From Verrucomicrobiota bacterium (GTDB lineage: Bacteria; Chlamydiota; Chlamydiia; Chlamydiales; FEN-1388), in the NCBI GenBank assembly GCA_018239705.1, contig JAFEGS010000626.1, positions 1 through 13,793 on the forward strand: a stretch of DNA of 13,793 nucleotides, written 5' to 3'. The position numbers and the translations under genes are program-made. The notes below the pieces were generated by a model. The model was not told the DNA's origin. It made no database searches and saw nothing but the letters and a program-made list of their open reading frames with translations. Shown here piece by piece: positions 6,670 through 12,907 of the stretch. The stretch's first letter is position 1. Each line of letters opens with the position of its first letter.

Positions 6670-7284
6670 AGAGGCGATGCGAGCAACCTCCTCAAGTGTT
6701 CCTGGCTCTTCGAAAAGATGGGTAGCCTTTGGGATTATCTCCAGCTTCTTTTCGACCTGCAGGAGATCATAGGCCTTTTTGTTGAGTTCAATGACAACAG
6801 GATCACACTCGCCGACAATGAGCAGCGTCGGAGCCAAAACTGTACTCAGTACCTTCTCTGCAAGGTCTGGCCTCCCTCCTCGAGAAACAATAGCCTTTAT
6901 CTGGTCACCGAGCGTTGCGGCGGCTTTCAGTGCCGCTGCGGCACCGGTAGAGGCGCCAAAATAGCCTATTTTAAGCTGTTTGGTAGCTTCATGGGCTGCT
7001 ACCCACTCTGTTACAGCCACCAGTCGCTCTGCTAATAGGTCTATATCGAATCGATACCATCTTGTACGCTCATCAATCGCCTCTTCCTGTTCGGTAAGCA
7101 GGTCCATGAGCAGTGTAGCGAGCTTTTTTTGTTGTAATTTTTTTGCAACGAACTGATTTCTGGGGCTGAGACGACCGCTCCCGCTGCCATGGGCAAACAG
7201 GACAATCCCTTTAGCTTCCAAGGGTACGGACAGAAGTCCCCGCAAGTTTCCTTGGGAAGTCTGTATACCTACTTCTTTGTCCAT
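6646..7284 (-). CDS. Alpha/beta hydrolase, dienelactone-hydrolase-like
   Basis: A 212-residue cytoplasmic alpha/beta-fold hydrolase. Visible elements are the oxyanion-hole region FAHGSGSGR (30-38), the nucleophile elbow G-A-S112-T-G, the acid D161 in VGECDPV, and H189 in ATHLFEEPG, forming a complete Ser-Asp-His triad. The nucleophile is serine rather than the cysteine of true dienelactone hydrolases, so an esterase or acylhydrolase activity is more likely. The ATG directly abuts the TAA of the upstream methyltransferase gene, with AAGAAG as ribosome site inside that gene, implying coupling. It converges on the phosphoribosyltransferase with a 24-bp coding overlap and no terminator between. 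The substrate cannot be read from sequence. Confidence 0.85.
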   Translation of the reverse strand: MDKEVGIQTSQGNLRGLLSVPLEAKGIVLFAHGSGSGRLSPRNQFVAKKLQQKKLATLLMDLLTEQEEAIDERTRWYRFDIDLLAERLVAVTEWVAAHEATKQLKIGYFGASTGAAAALKAAATLGDQIKAIVSRGGRPDLAEKVLSTVLAPTLLIVGECDPVVIELNKKAYDLLQVEKKLEIIPKATHLFEEPGTLEEVARIASLWFERLL

Positions 7285-7842
7285 TTACTTCTTGCAGTGG
7301 TAAATATAGAGTGGTGGCAGGTTTTTCCAGACCGGTTTTGTCCTGCGTACGTCGGAAAATTGTCCTCGCATGAGCGAGCGAAACCGCCTCCCAGCAGGCA
7401 TCAGACTAGAAAAGGTGTAGGAAACCGTGAGGAACTCCCCACCCGGAGGCAATACGTCAAGAATCGAAGAGAGGATCTTCTTTTGGAGCTCTTCATTAAA
7501 AAGCGTCCAAGGAAGCGTAGAGATTACGCAGTTACAGGTCTCTTTGCCATGCTTATTAAGGTATTTTTTTACATTTTCGGCAGAATCGTGGTATACTAGT
7601 GCTTTGGGACAGCTCTTTTTGGTCTGTTCTACAAAATGTTCGTTAAGCTCGAGCGCCAAGAAAAGCGCATTGGGCGATACATACTCGAGAAGCTTTTTTG
7701 TAATCGCGCCAGTACCTGAGCCCAGCTCAACTACAGTATCGAAATTAGCCAAATCGAGGGACTCAGCGAGAATACGAGCCACTTCGCTAGAACAAGAGGA
7801 AACCGCTCCTGTCTTTCTGATATTTCTGATAAAGTGGTCCAA
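7285..7842 (-). CDS. SAM-dependent methyltransferase, phospholipid N-methyltransferase-like
   Basis: A 185-residue class I methyltransferase. The N-terminus (FIRNIRKTGAVSSCSSEVAR) resembles the PmtA/COG3963 type, in which a TGAV-P-S-S block precedes motif I. Motif I is VVELGSGTGAIT (37-48), the acidic residue after strand 2 is in ALELNE (63-68), and the motif IV-like segment is STLPW (108-112). Family knowledge suggests methylation of phosphatidylethanolamine toward phosphatidylcholine or of a similar aminolipid; an rRNA-adenine-dimethylase-like role is less likely because the RNA-binding C-domain is absent. The start is TTG at 7842, chosen because GGAGG lies six bases upstream and no Met occurs near the N-terminus. 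It abuts the hydrolase gene with no gap. Confidence 0.75.
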   Translation of the reverse strand: MDHFIRNIRKTGAVSSCSSEVARILAESLDLANFDTVVELGSGTGAITKKLLEYVSPNALFLALELNEHFVEQTKKSCPKALVYHDSAENVKKYLNKHGKETCNCVISTLPWTLFNEELQKKILSSILDVLPPGGEFLTVSYTFSSLMPAGRRFRSLMRGQFSDVRRTKPVWKNLPPLYIYHCKK

Positions 7843-7853
7843 GCACTCCCTCC
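7840..7853 (-). promoter_or_regulatory. Strong ribosome-binding site fixing a TTG start
   Basis: On the minus strand GGAGG (7849-7853) precedes TTG (7840-7842) by six bases. The near-ideal Shine-Dalgarno and the conserved N-terminus that follows make the non-ATG start convincing for the methyltransferase. Confidence 0.7.
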
Positions 7854-7914
7854 ACTACTATTAATATACGTTGGTATCAGGATACTCCATAGACTCTTTA
7901 AGATCAATTTTCCT

Positions 7915-7943
7915 TTGCATTCTCTTGGCAAATTGCATAAAAT
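7915..7943 (+). promoter_or_regulatory. Predicted promoter of the D,D-carboxypeptidase gene
   Basis: TTGCAT (7915-7920) and TAAAAT (7938-7943) are exactly 17 bp apart, predicting a start near 7950. This falls downstream of the ATG at 7871 and supports the ATG at 7967 as the real gene start. Confidence 0.5.
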
Positions 7944-7966
7944 CGAGGAAAAGTTATGTAGGATAT

Positions 7967-9274
7967 ATGTGGTTAAAATTTGGATTTACTGTCATTTGCT
8001 CGCTTCTTTCTCTTTCTCTTTCTCTTTTTGCTGCGCCATTTTCCCATACACTCACTGCTGAGAGCGCCATCCTCATAAATGCAGATACAGGGAAGATCCT
8101 TTTTGCAAAAAATGCCCATCAGCCGCAATATCCTGCCAGTATAACGAAAATGGCTACAGGCCTCTATGCAATCAAATATTTCTCACATCTGCTGGATAAG
8201 AGCTATAAATGCTCTCAAAAAGCTTTAGGATGTCTCACAGAAGCGGAAAAAAGCAAAGGAAACTACTCAAAATATCCCTCCTATGTTCTAGAAACAGATA
8301 TGACCCATATGGGCTTGAAAGTAGGGGAAGAGATGTCTTTTCGAGACCTTCTTTTAGGCCACTTTATTGTCTCTGCCGATGATGCTTCCAATGTTATTGC
8401 AGAAATCGCCGGAAATGGCTCTATAGAGCACTTTATGAAGGGAGTGAATAGCTATCTGGCAAGTATTGGCCTGAAAAACACAAAACTGCTCAACCCACAC
8501 GGGCTCCATCACCCGGAGCATGTAACAACGGCCCTGGATGTGGCTCTTTTAGCCCGAGAAGCCATGAAAGATCCCCTCTTTGCTGAGATCTCCAAGATGG
8601 TAAAGTTTGAACGGCCTCAAACCAACAAACAAAAACCAGTTACGCTGCTCACAACAAACAAATTCCTGGTCAAGACACATCGCCATTACTACCCCTTCGT
8701 CACAGGAGGAAAGACGGGCTATCACCGAAGAGCCCGCCACAATCTGGTGTCAGCTGCAGAAAAAAATGGGAGAAAGCTGATTGCAGTCACGCTGCATGTC
8801 GATGAGCGGGCAAATGTCTTTGAAGAATCTAAAAGGCTCTTTGAGGCCGCTTTTGCAGAAAAACTAGTAACCTCCACGCTCGTGAGCAGTGGAAAACAGC
8901 CCTTCTCTCGCGAAATAGCCGGAGGAACTCTTCCCCTTACAACCTATACACAAGAGCCTCTTGCACTCGCATTTTACCCCTCTGAACAGCCCGAAATGCG
9001 CTGCCAACTGGTATGGGATAGCATTACGTTACCTGTACAAAAGGGCGACCGTGTAGGATATCTGCAGCTTCTTGCCGATGGCGTTCCGGTTAAGCTTACC
9101 GCACTTTTTGCGGCAGCTGATGTCGAAATGTCCTTTTTCCATGCCCTCTACAGACAGTGTTCAGCACTGATAGCACATCCAGCCTCCTGGATTGCACTTG
9201 GAGCTCTCTTCCTTGCAGTAGTCTACTTCAAAGTAGCGCGAAGGAAAAACCCAAAACCAAGATTTTCAAAATAA
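7967..9274 (+). CDS. D-alanyl-D-alanine carboxypeptidase, DacF/PBP5 family (peptidase S11)
   Basis: A 435-residue low-molecular-weight penicillin-binding protein that removes the terminal D-Ala from peptidoglycan stem peptides outside the inner membrane. A signal peptide (about 1-23, LLSLSLSLFAA) precedes the catalytic domain, with S58-I-T-K61 as nucleophile motif, S136-A-D in place of the usual S-x-N, and K249-T-G. A PBP5-C-like beta domain (about 305-390) and a C-terminal membrane helix (about 407-424) followed by basic residues anchor it. The ATG at 7967 is chosen over 7871 because it starts a clean signal peptide, follows AGGA, and lies just after the predicted promoter. It converges on the GT2 gene with a 9-bp overlap. 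Membership of S11 is firm; dacF versus dacA naming is not. Confidence 0.92.
   Translation: MWLKFGFTVICSLLSLSLSLFAAPFSHTLTAESAILINADTGKILFAKNAHQPQYPASITKMATGLYAIKYFSHLLDKSYKCSQKALGCLTEAEKSKGNYSKYPSYVLETDMTHMGLKVGEEMSFRDLLLGHFIVSADDASNVIAEIAGNGSIEHFMKGVNSYLASIGLKNTKLLNPHGLHHPEHVTTALDVALLAREAMKDPLFAEISKMVKFERPQTNKQKPVTLLTTNKFLVKTHRHYYPFVTGGKTGYHRRARHNLVSAAEKNGRKLIAVTLHVDERANVFEESKRLFEAAFAEKLVTSTLVSSGKQPFSREIAGGTLPLTTYTQEPLALAFYPSEQPEMRCQLVWDSITLPVQKGDRVGYLQLLADGVPVKLTALFAAADVEMSFFHALYRQCSALIAHPASWIALGALFLAVVYFKVARRKNPKPRFSK
8007..8024 (+). repeat. Hexamer repeat (TTTCTC)3 in a signal-peptide coding region
   Basis: Three exact copies of TTTCTC, with partial copies on both sides (about 8003-8029), encode the alternating Ser-Leu core of the carboxypeptidase signal peptide. 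Slippage by one unit would add or remove Ser-Leu without changing frame. Confidence 0.6.
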
Positions 9275-10111
9275 TCTCTTTAATGGTGCATATTGGGGCA
9301 GCGAACAGATATGCCCTGCAACTACACCCATCAGATGGCCATTGACGCGAAAGTCATTTATGGGATTTCTGACGTGGTAGATATACTGCACCTTTTTATC
9401 AAAGAGAATATGCTTCTTTGATGCCATCTCAAGCATAGGGAACATATAGCCTACGTCTGAGACAACAGGTAAAAACTCTCCATTCCACATAAAATCATCT
9501 TTTTTGATGAGGTGAAACAGTTTGGCGTAAAAGGTTCTGAGCGGGAAGCAGAGCCATCGGTGCTGTCTGAATAGGCGCTTTTTAAGCACACTACGGGGAT
9601 AGGCGTGGCAAGGGTCTTTTGTCCACCCCTTTTTAGGCTGGGCTCTATAGTTTCCATAGGTGATCCACACCTTCTTGTTTCTGTAGTTGCGAGCGACCCG
9701 AGAAAGGACTTTCGTGCCATTGAGTTCATCATCTCCGTCGAGCATAACAACTACCTTATGTGGCGCTATCTGCTGCACCGCATTATAGATGTTGGCCATA
9801 GCCCCAACTCTCTTCTCATTGTGGATAACTTTTACTCTAGTTTCAAGCCGATGCTGGCGAATAAATTTCTCGACTCGAAGACCTGTATTGTCTGTTGAGC
9901 AGTCATTCACATAGATCATTTCCCATTTTGGATAATCCTGCCTCAGCACCGACCGAAGATTTCTTTTGAGATACCTTTTGTTATTGTATGAGGGGATGAC
10001 AACGACTATTTCTACATCGCTTGCTTTATACCGGTAGCAAGAGAGAGGAAGCGATTGCCCCAGAAACAGACATAAAATTAAAATAAAAAATTGTCTCATT
10101 GAGTCTACCAT
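9266..10111 (-). CDS. GT2-family (GT-A fold) glycosyltransferase with signal peptide
   Basis: A 281-residue glycosyltransferase from the ATG at 10111. The core shows VVVIPSYNN (36-44), the sugar-nucleotide Asp in YVNDCSTDNTG (67-77) and the metal-binding DGDD (125-128), typical of inverting GT2 enzymes using nucleotide sugars. Before this is a hydrophobic segment (about 8-24, FFILILCLFLGQSLPLS) with Cys25 after it, so the protein has a signal peptide or short anchor, which cytoplasmic GT2 enzymes normally lack. There is no C-terminal membrane region. TTG at 10117 and ATG at 10099 are alternative starts; Shine-Dalgarno matches are weak for all three. It overlaps the carboxypeptidase 3' end by 9 bp. 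The acceptor is unknown. Confidence 0.82.
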   Translation of the reverse strand: MVDSMRQFFILILCLFLGQSLPLSCYRYKASDVEIVVVIPSYNNKRYLKRNLRSVLRQDYPKWEMIYVNDCSTDNTGLRVEKFIRQHRLETRVKVIHNEKRVGAMANIYNAVQQIAPHKVVVMLDGDDELNGTKVLSRVARNYRNKKVWITYGNYRAQPKKGWTKDPCHAYPRSVLKKRLFRQHRWLCFPLRTFYAKLFHLIKKDDFMWNGEFLPVVSDVGYMFPMLEMASKKHILFDKKVQYIYHVRNPINDFRVNGHLMGVVAGHICSLPQYAPLKRLF

Positions 10112-10168
10112 CTTCAATATTACTCTTCATTTTGGTATCCTCTATACAAAGAGAGCTTTTTTGTCAGC

Positions 10169-11614
10169 CTATAGATTGATTGCTGTTGAAAAACAGTGTA
10201 CAGCCTGAGCAAAAACCTTCGCACGATAGGTCTTTCCTCGCTTTGAATAGGCTACGCGCACAACTCCTGGCCGTTCAATAAAATGACCCTGTTCTACTCG
10301 AAAGGTGTCGCTACCCTTTGGCAAAAGCCCAAAGGTGTCCACATAGGCAGTGAGCCCACCCAAAACTGATCCTGTAAAAGGATCCTCTGCAATCCCCACC
10401 GCAGGGGCATAGCAGCGCATATGGAATTGATTTTCTGCATCGAACGCAGAGGGGCAAAAAAGACATAGGGCTACAATGTCGTGCTGCTTTGAAAACTGCG
10501 CCAAGGATCTTGAATCGCATTCAATTTTTTTAAGTGCTTTTAAGGAGCGAATAACGACAAAAAGGTCTCTATTTGTCTTCTCATACATCACTGGATAGGC
10601 AGTATCGATGAGCGATTCATCAAATCCGGCGGCCCTGCTGACATCGCGATGCGAAATCGCCGTCTCTTGTAGGTCAATTTCAGGCGTGTTGTAGGCAAGC
10701 TTGATCTCTTCATCCACATCAACATCTACCTCCATCTGAAGGACCCCACAGTGCGTTTCCACATCAAATTGATAGCTACCTTGGCCTTCAATGCCAAAGC
10801 GCTTTTCCTTCGCAATCATATAGAGAGCGCCCACTGTAGAATGGCCGCAAAAGCCCACTTCATGACCTGTAGGAGTGAAATAGCGCATCTGAAAGGCCGC
10901 TTTTTTGCTCGGTGATACATAGGCTGTTTCAGAGAGATTGAGCTCTCGAGCAATTTTGCGCATCGTCGCCACGTCTAGATCATCTGCATCCAGAACAACT
11001 CCAGCAGGGTTTCCTCCAAACTTTTCGCTAGTAAAGGCATCGACTTGGTGCACACACACCCTTCTAAATTCAGCCGCTGCTTTCAAATAGTTGTACACCG
11101 TTGCACGTGAAATCTGGAGCCTAGCCGCTACATAGGCAGAGGACTCCTTGAAGTCGAATAGGCCCTTTTCTTGCAGCCTTGAGATCAGCTCCCTTTTCTG
11201 TCTGTTTGTCATAGCCTGGAGAGTGATTGTCTGCTCTTCTAGATAGAGAGTGATTATCTGGTCGATTGACTGCTTCCAAGGATCAACTGCTCTCTGCGGC
11301 GCGCTCGGCTGAATCAGAAATTCCAGCTGTTCTTGAAGGGTTTTGAAGGCACTGAGGTCATAGCGAATCCTTAAATATCCTGCAAGCTGACTGCCCTCAT
11401 AGATCGGGGAAACGATGCACCTCACCTGCTTACCCCCAACGAGCACTTCTAAAAAGGGACTATTCACCTGATTACTTGCCACATCGAGTGCTTGATCTTC
11501 TTTACTCGTTGAAAATGTGTTGAAACTGTCCTGCATATGCCCTGCAGCATCGAAAAGTGACGCCTCTACCAGTGGGTAAAAGAGCTCTACCAGCCCTTTT
11601 GCTAATTTGATCAT
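10169..11614 (-). CDS. Fusion of a YheO/DauR-type regulator and a PhzF-family isomerase
   Basis: A single open frame of 481 residues joins two modules. Residues 1 to about 105 resemble the PAS-like YheO domain (RCIVSPIYEGSQLAGYLRIR at 65-84). Residues about 135-180 match the DauR-type helix-turn-helix (NRQKRELISRLQEKGLFDFK, then VAARLQISRATVYNYLK). From 185 on it is a PhzF-family epimerase/isomerase: FGGNPAGVV (199-207), catalytic Glu229 in LSETAYV, YFTPTGHEVGFCGHST (245-260) and EDPFTGS (410-416), all as in active members. The ATG at 11614 has AAGGTG five bases upstream; a GTG at 11623 is less likely. It is probably a cytoplasmic DNA-binding protein whose enzyme domain senses or converts its ligand; that coupling is inference. 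Transcribed alone, divergent from the secreted-protein gene. Confidence 0.87.
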   Translation of the reverse strand: MIKLAKGLVELFYPLVEASLFDAAGHMQDSFNTFSTSKEDQALDVASNQVNSPFLEVLVGGKQVRCIVSPIYEGSQLAGYLRIRYDLSAFKTLQEQLEFLIQPSAPQRAVDPWKQSIDQIITLYLEEQTITLQAMTNRQKRELISRLQEKGLFDFKESSAYVAARLQISRATVYNYLKAAAEFRRVCVHQVDAFTSEKFGGNPAGVVLDADDLDVATMRKIARELNLSETAYVSPSKKAAFQMRYFTPTGHEVGFCGHSTVGALYMIAKEKRFGIEGQGSYQFDVETHCGVLQMEVDVDVDEEIKLAYNTPEIDLQETAISHRDVSRAAGFDESLIDTAYPVMYEKTNRDLFVVIRSLKALKKIECDSRSLAQFSKQHDIVALCLFCPSAFDAENQFHMRCYAPAVGIAEDPFTGSVLGGLTAYVDTFGLLPKGSDTFRVEQGHFIERPGVVRVAYSKRGKTYRAKVFAQAVHCFSTAINL

Positions 11615-11638
11615 GAATACCACCTTCTTAAAAATAGA

Positions 11639-11667
11639 ATCTTATTCCAAATTAGAATATTTGTCAA
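11639..11667 (-). promoter_or_regulatory. Strong predicted promoter of the regulator-PhzF gene
   Basis: On the minus strand TTGACA (11662-11667), a perfect -35, and TAAGAT (11639-11644) are 17 bp apart, with a start near 11633 and a leader of about 18 nt. An inverted repeat, GAATCTT (11637-11643) and AAGATTC (11666-11672), brackets the promoter core, suggesting a repressor site and possible autoregulation. Confidence 0.65.
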
Positions 11668-11683
11668 GATTCATAAAGAGGGC

Positions 11684-11712
11684 TTGCCATATTTTAATTC
11701 AAAAAATAGAAT
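11684..11712 (+). promoter_or_regulatory. Predicted promoter of the secreted-protein gene
   Basis: TTGCCA (11684-11689) and TAGAAT (11707-11712) are separated by 17 bp, predicting a start near 11719 and a leader of about 33 nt that contains AAAGGAG seven bases before the ATG at 11752. Confidence 0.6.
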
Positions 11713-11751
11713 CCGCGAAAACACCAAAATTCAAAAAAAAGGAGTCACACG

Positions 11752-12276
11752 ATGAACTCATTTCTCAGTAAAATGTTCGTCTTCCTTGCCCTCTTGATCT
11801 CTTTTTGCGCATCTCAAGCCGATGCTGTTTCGCTAGGAAGAGCCGGCAAATCCTACAAAAAGAACTCCATCAAATGGCAAGACATCTTTATGAAAGGAAA
11901 TATTTTTCATATAAAAGCCTCTATGCCAGGCTCTCCGAGCTCACACATTAGAAACGGCCAGTTCAGCATCCAAAGTGAATATGGAAAGGTCTATTACAGA
12001 ATTGAAACGGTCTCACAAGACAACCAAAGACCACCAAAGAACTACAACACTTTTATTAAACAGAACAGGAAAGCCATTGGCAAATTCCAGCAGATCCCCA
12101 GCACAAAAAAGTACGTGAAGTATGCCCTCAATTACAAATACACTACTCCAGATGGCATGCCAGGTGCCACACGAGTCTATGTAACAAACAAAAAGATCTA
12201 TGTTCTGCATGTTCGTGGAGCTAACCACGCACAAGCCAATAGATTTTTCAATTCATTCTCCGTCCAAAAGGAGTGA
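11752..12276 (+). CDS. Secreted protein, possibly PsbP/DcrB-like fold, function unknown
   Basis: A 174-residue protein with a clear signal peptide (hydrophobic 8-20, probable cleavage after ADA at 25). The basic mature part shows FHIKASMPGSPSSH (53-66) and ends with ANRFFNSFSVQKE. The combination of an early F-x-I-x-x-P-G-x-P strand and a C-terminal 'FF-SF' strand is reminiscent of small PsbP/DcrB-like secreted domains, but the resemblance is by eye and weak. No catalytic motif and no cysteines in the mature part. An excellent Shine-Dalgarno (AAAGGAG, spacing 7) and a well-formed promoter suggest strong expression. Divergent from the regulator-PhzF gene, so it may be that regulator's target, by inference. 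Confidence 0.82.
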   Translation: MNSFLSKMFVFLALLISFCASQADAVSLGRAGKSYKKNSIKWQDIFMKGNIFHIKASMPGSPSSHIRNGQFSIQSEYGKVYYRIETVSQDNQRPPKNYNTFIKQNRKAIGKFQQIPSTKKYVKYALNYKYTTPDGMPGATRVYVTNKKIYVLHVRGANHAQANRFFNSFSVQKE

Positions 12277-12287
12277 TGGGGACTGAA

Positions 12288-12845
12288 CTACACAATGGTT
12301 ATATCGAAAGCCCGAAGCAGCCCAGCAGCCTCTGGAAAGGAAAACCGTGCCTTCTTGATCTTATTCGTCCGCGGATCGATATCGTAGTGCAGCGCAGTGG
12401 AAAAATCTGCGTTGCATAAGTCGCAATTATGAAAGATGGTTCCTGACAAATCGACGTCGCTGAAGTCTGAGCCTTTCAACAACGTGTTGGTGAAGTGGCT
12501 CTCCTTTAATTTGCTGCCGCAGAACCTGCTGTTCTTCATGTTGAGATCGGAAAAGTTGCAGTACTGCAGTAGACAGTTTTTGAAACTCACAGAAAAGAAC
12601 ATTTTTTCGCATTTGAAAAACTCAGCTCCGGTAATCTTGCAGTCTATAAACTGGACATCCTGCAGCCGGCAGCCATCCAGCTTTACAAGGCTGAAATTGC
12701 AGTTTGAGAATGTGCAGGAGCTGAATTGTGCATTCCGAAGAACTGCCTCGGAGAAGTCGCAACTGGTAAAGGCGCAGCCCGTAAAGAAGCTCTTTTCCAG
12801 GTTTTTCTTAGAAAAACTTTCCGCTTTTATCGTCTGCCTGTCCAT
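12288..12845 (-). CDS. Pentapeptide-repeat protein (YjbI/Qnr-like)
   Basis: A 185-residue protein built from pentapeptide repeats with Phe or Leu at the centre of each five (CDFSE, AQFSS, CTFSN, CNFSL, VKLDG and on through ADFST), covering about residues 18-150, with an interruption of the pattern near 75-82. Such proteins form a right-handed quadrilateral beta helix. Cysteine is unusually common at the small-residue positions. A short non-repeat tail (HYDIDPRTNKIKKARFSFPE, then a helix ending AFDITIV) is typical of cytosolic Qnr/YjbI-type members. Some relatives mimic DNA and protect gyrase, but no sequence feature here proves that. GAGGTGG lies four bases before the ATG. It is convergent with the secreted-protein gene (11 bp apart) and divergent from the phosphotransferase. 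Confidence 0.87.
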   Translation of the reverse strand: MDRQTIKAESFSKKNLEKSFFTGCAFTSCDFSEAVLRNAQFSSCTFSNCNFSLVKLDGCRLQDVQFIDCKITGAEFFKCEKMFFSVSFKNCLLQYCNFSDLNMKNSRFCGSKLKESHFTNTLLKGSDFSDVDLSGTIFHNCDLCNADFSTALHYDIDPRTNKIKKARFSFPEAAGLLRAFDITIV

Positions 12846-12871
12846 ATCGCCACCTCAAAAACATGCCTACT

Positions 12872-12879
12872 CTTATAAT
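12872..12879. promoter_or_regulatory. Possible shared -10 element between divergent genes
   Basis: TATAAT at 12874-12879 is a perfect -10 for the phosphotransferase gene, with a start near 12886 and the ATG at 12908. Because TTATAA is palindromic, the opposite strand offers TATAAG (12872-12877) for the pentapeptide-repeat gene. No convincing -35 box is visible for either direction. Confidence 0.35.
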
Positions 12880-12907
12880 GGAGATATCCTTTAAAATCAG
12901 TAGCCTT

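Larger units (their letters stand above)
11633..11712 (+). repeat. Three direct copies of AWTAGAAT in a divergent promoter region
   Basis: AATAGAAT at 11633-11640, ATTAGAAT at 11651-11658 and AATAGAAT at 11705-11712 are in the same orientation, with start-to-start spacings of 18 and 54 bp (three times 18). The third overlaps the rightward -10 box and the first overlaps the leftward -10 region. They could be binding sites for the neighbouring helix-turn-helix protein, though AT-rich promoters make such matches easy to find. Confidence 0.4.

Noticed and set aside
7189..7599. A 136-codon plus-strand ORF across the hydrolase-methyltransferase junction.
   Set aside because: It runs antisense to two well-supported conserved genes and shows no domain.
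7871..7966. Extended N-terminus for the carboxypeptidase from the ATG at 7871.
   Set aside because: The extra 32 residues are not signal-like, precede the predicted promoter and would bury the real signal peptide.
10181..10205. GCTGT/ACAGC mini-hairpin at the end of the regulator-PhzF gene as a terminator.
   Set aside because: Only a 5-bp stem, inside the coding region and without a T-run on the minus strand.
12436..12894. A 152-codon plus-strand ORF opposite the pentapeptide-repeat gene.
   Set aside because: The minus-strand frame has the unmistakable pentapeptide pattern; the plus-strand frame is its shadow.
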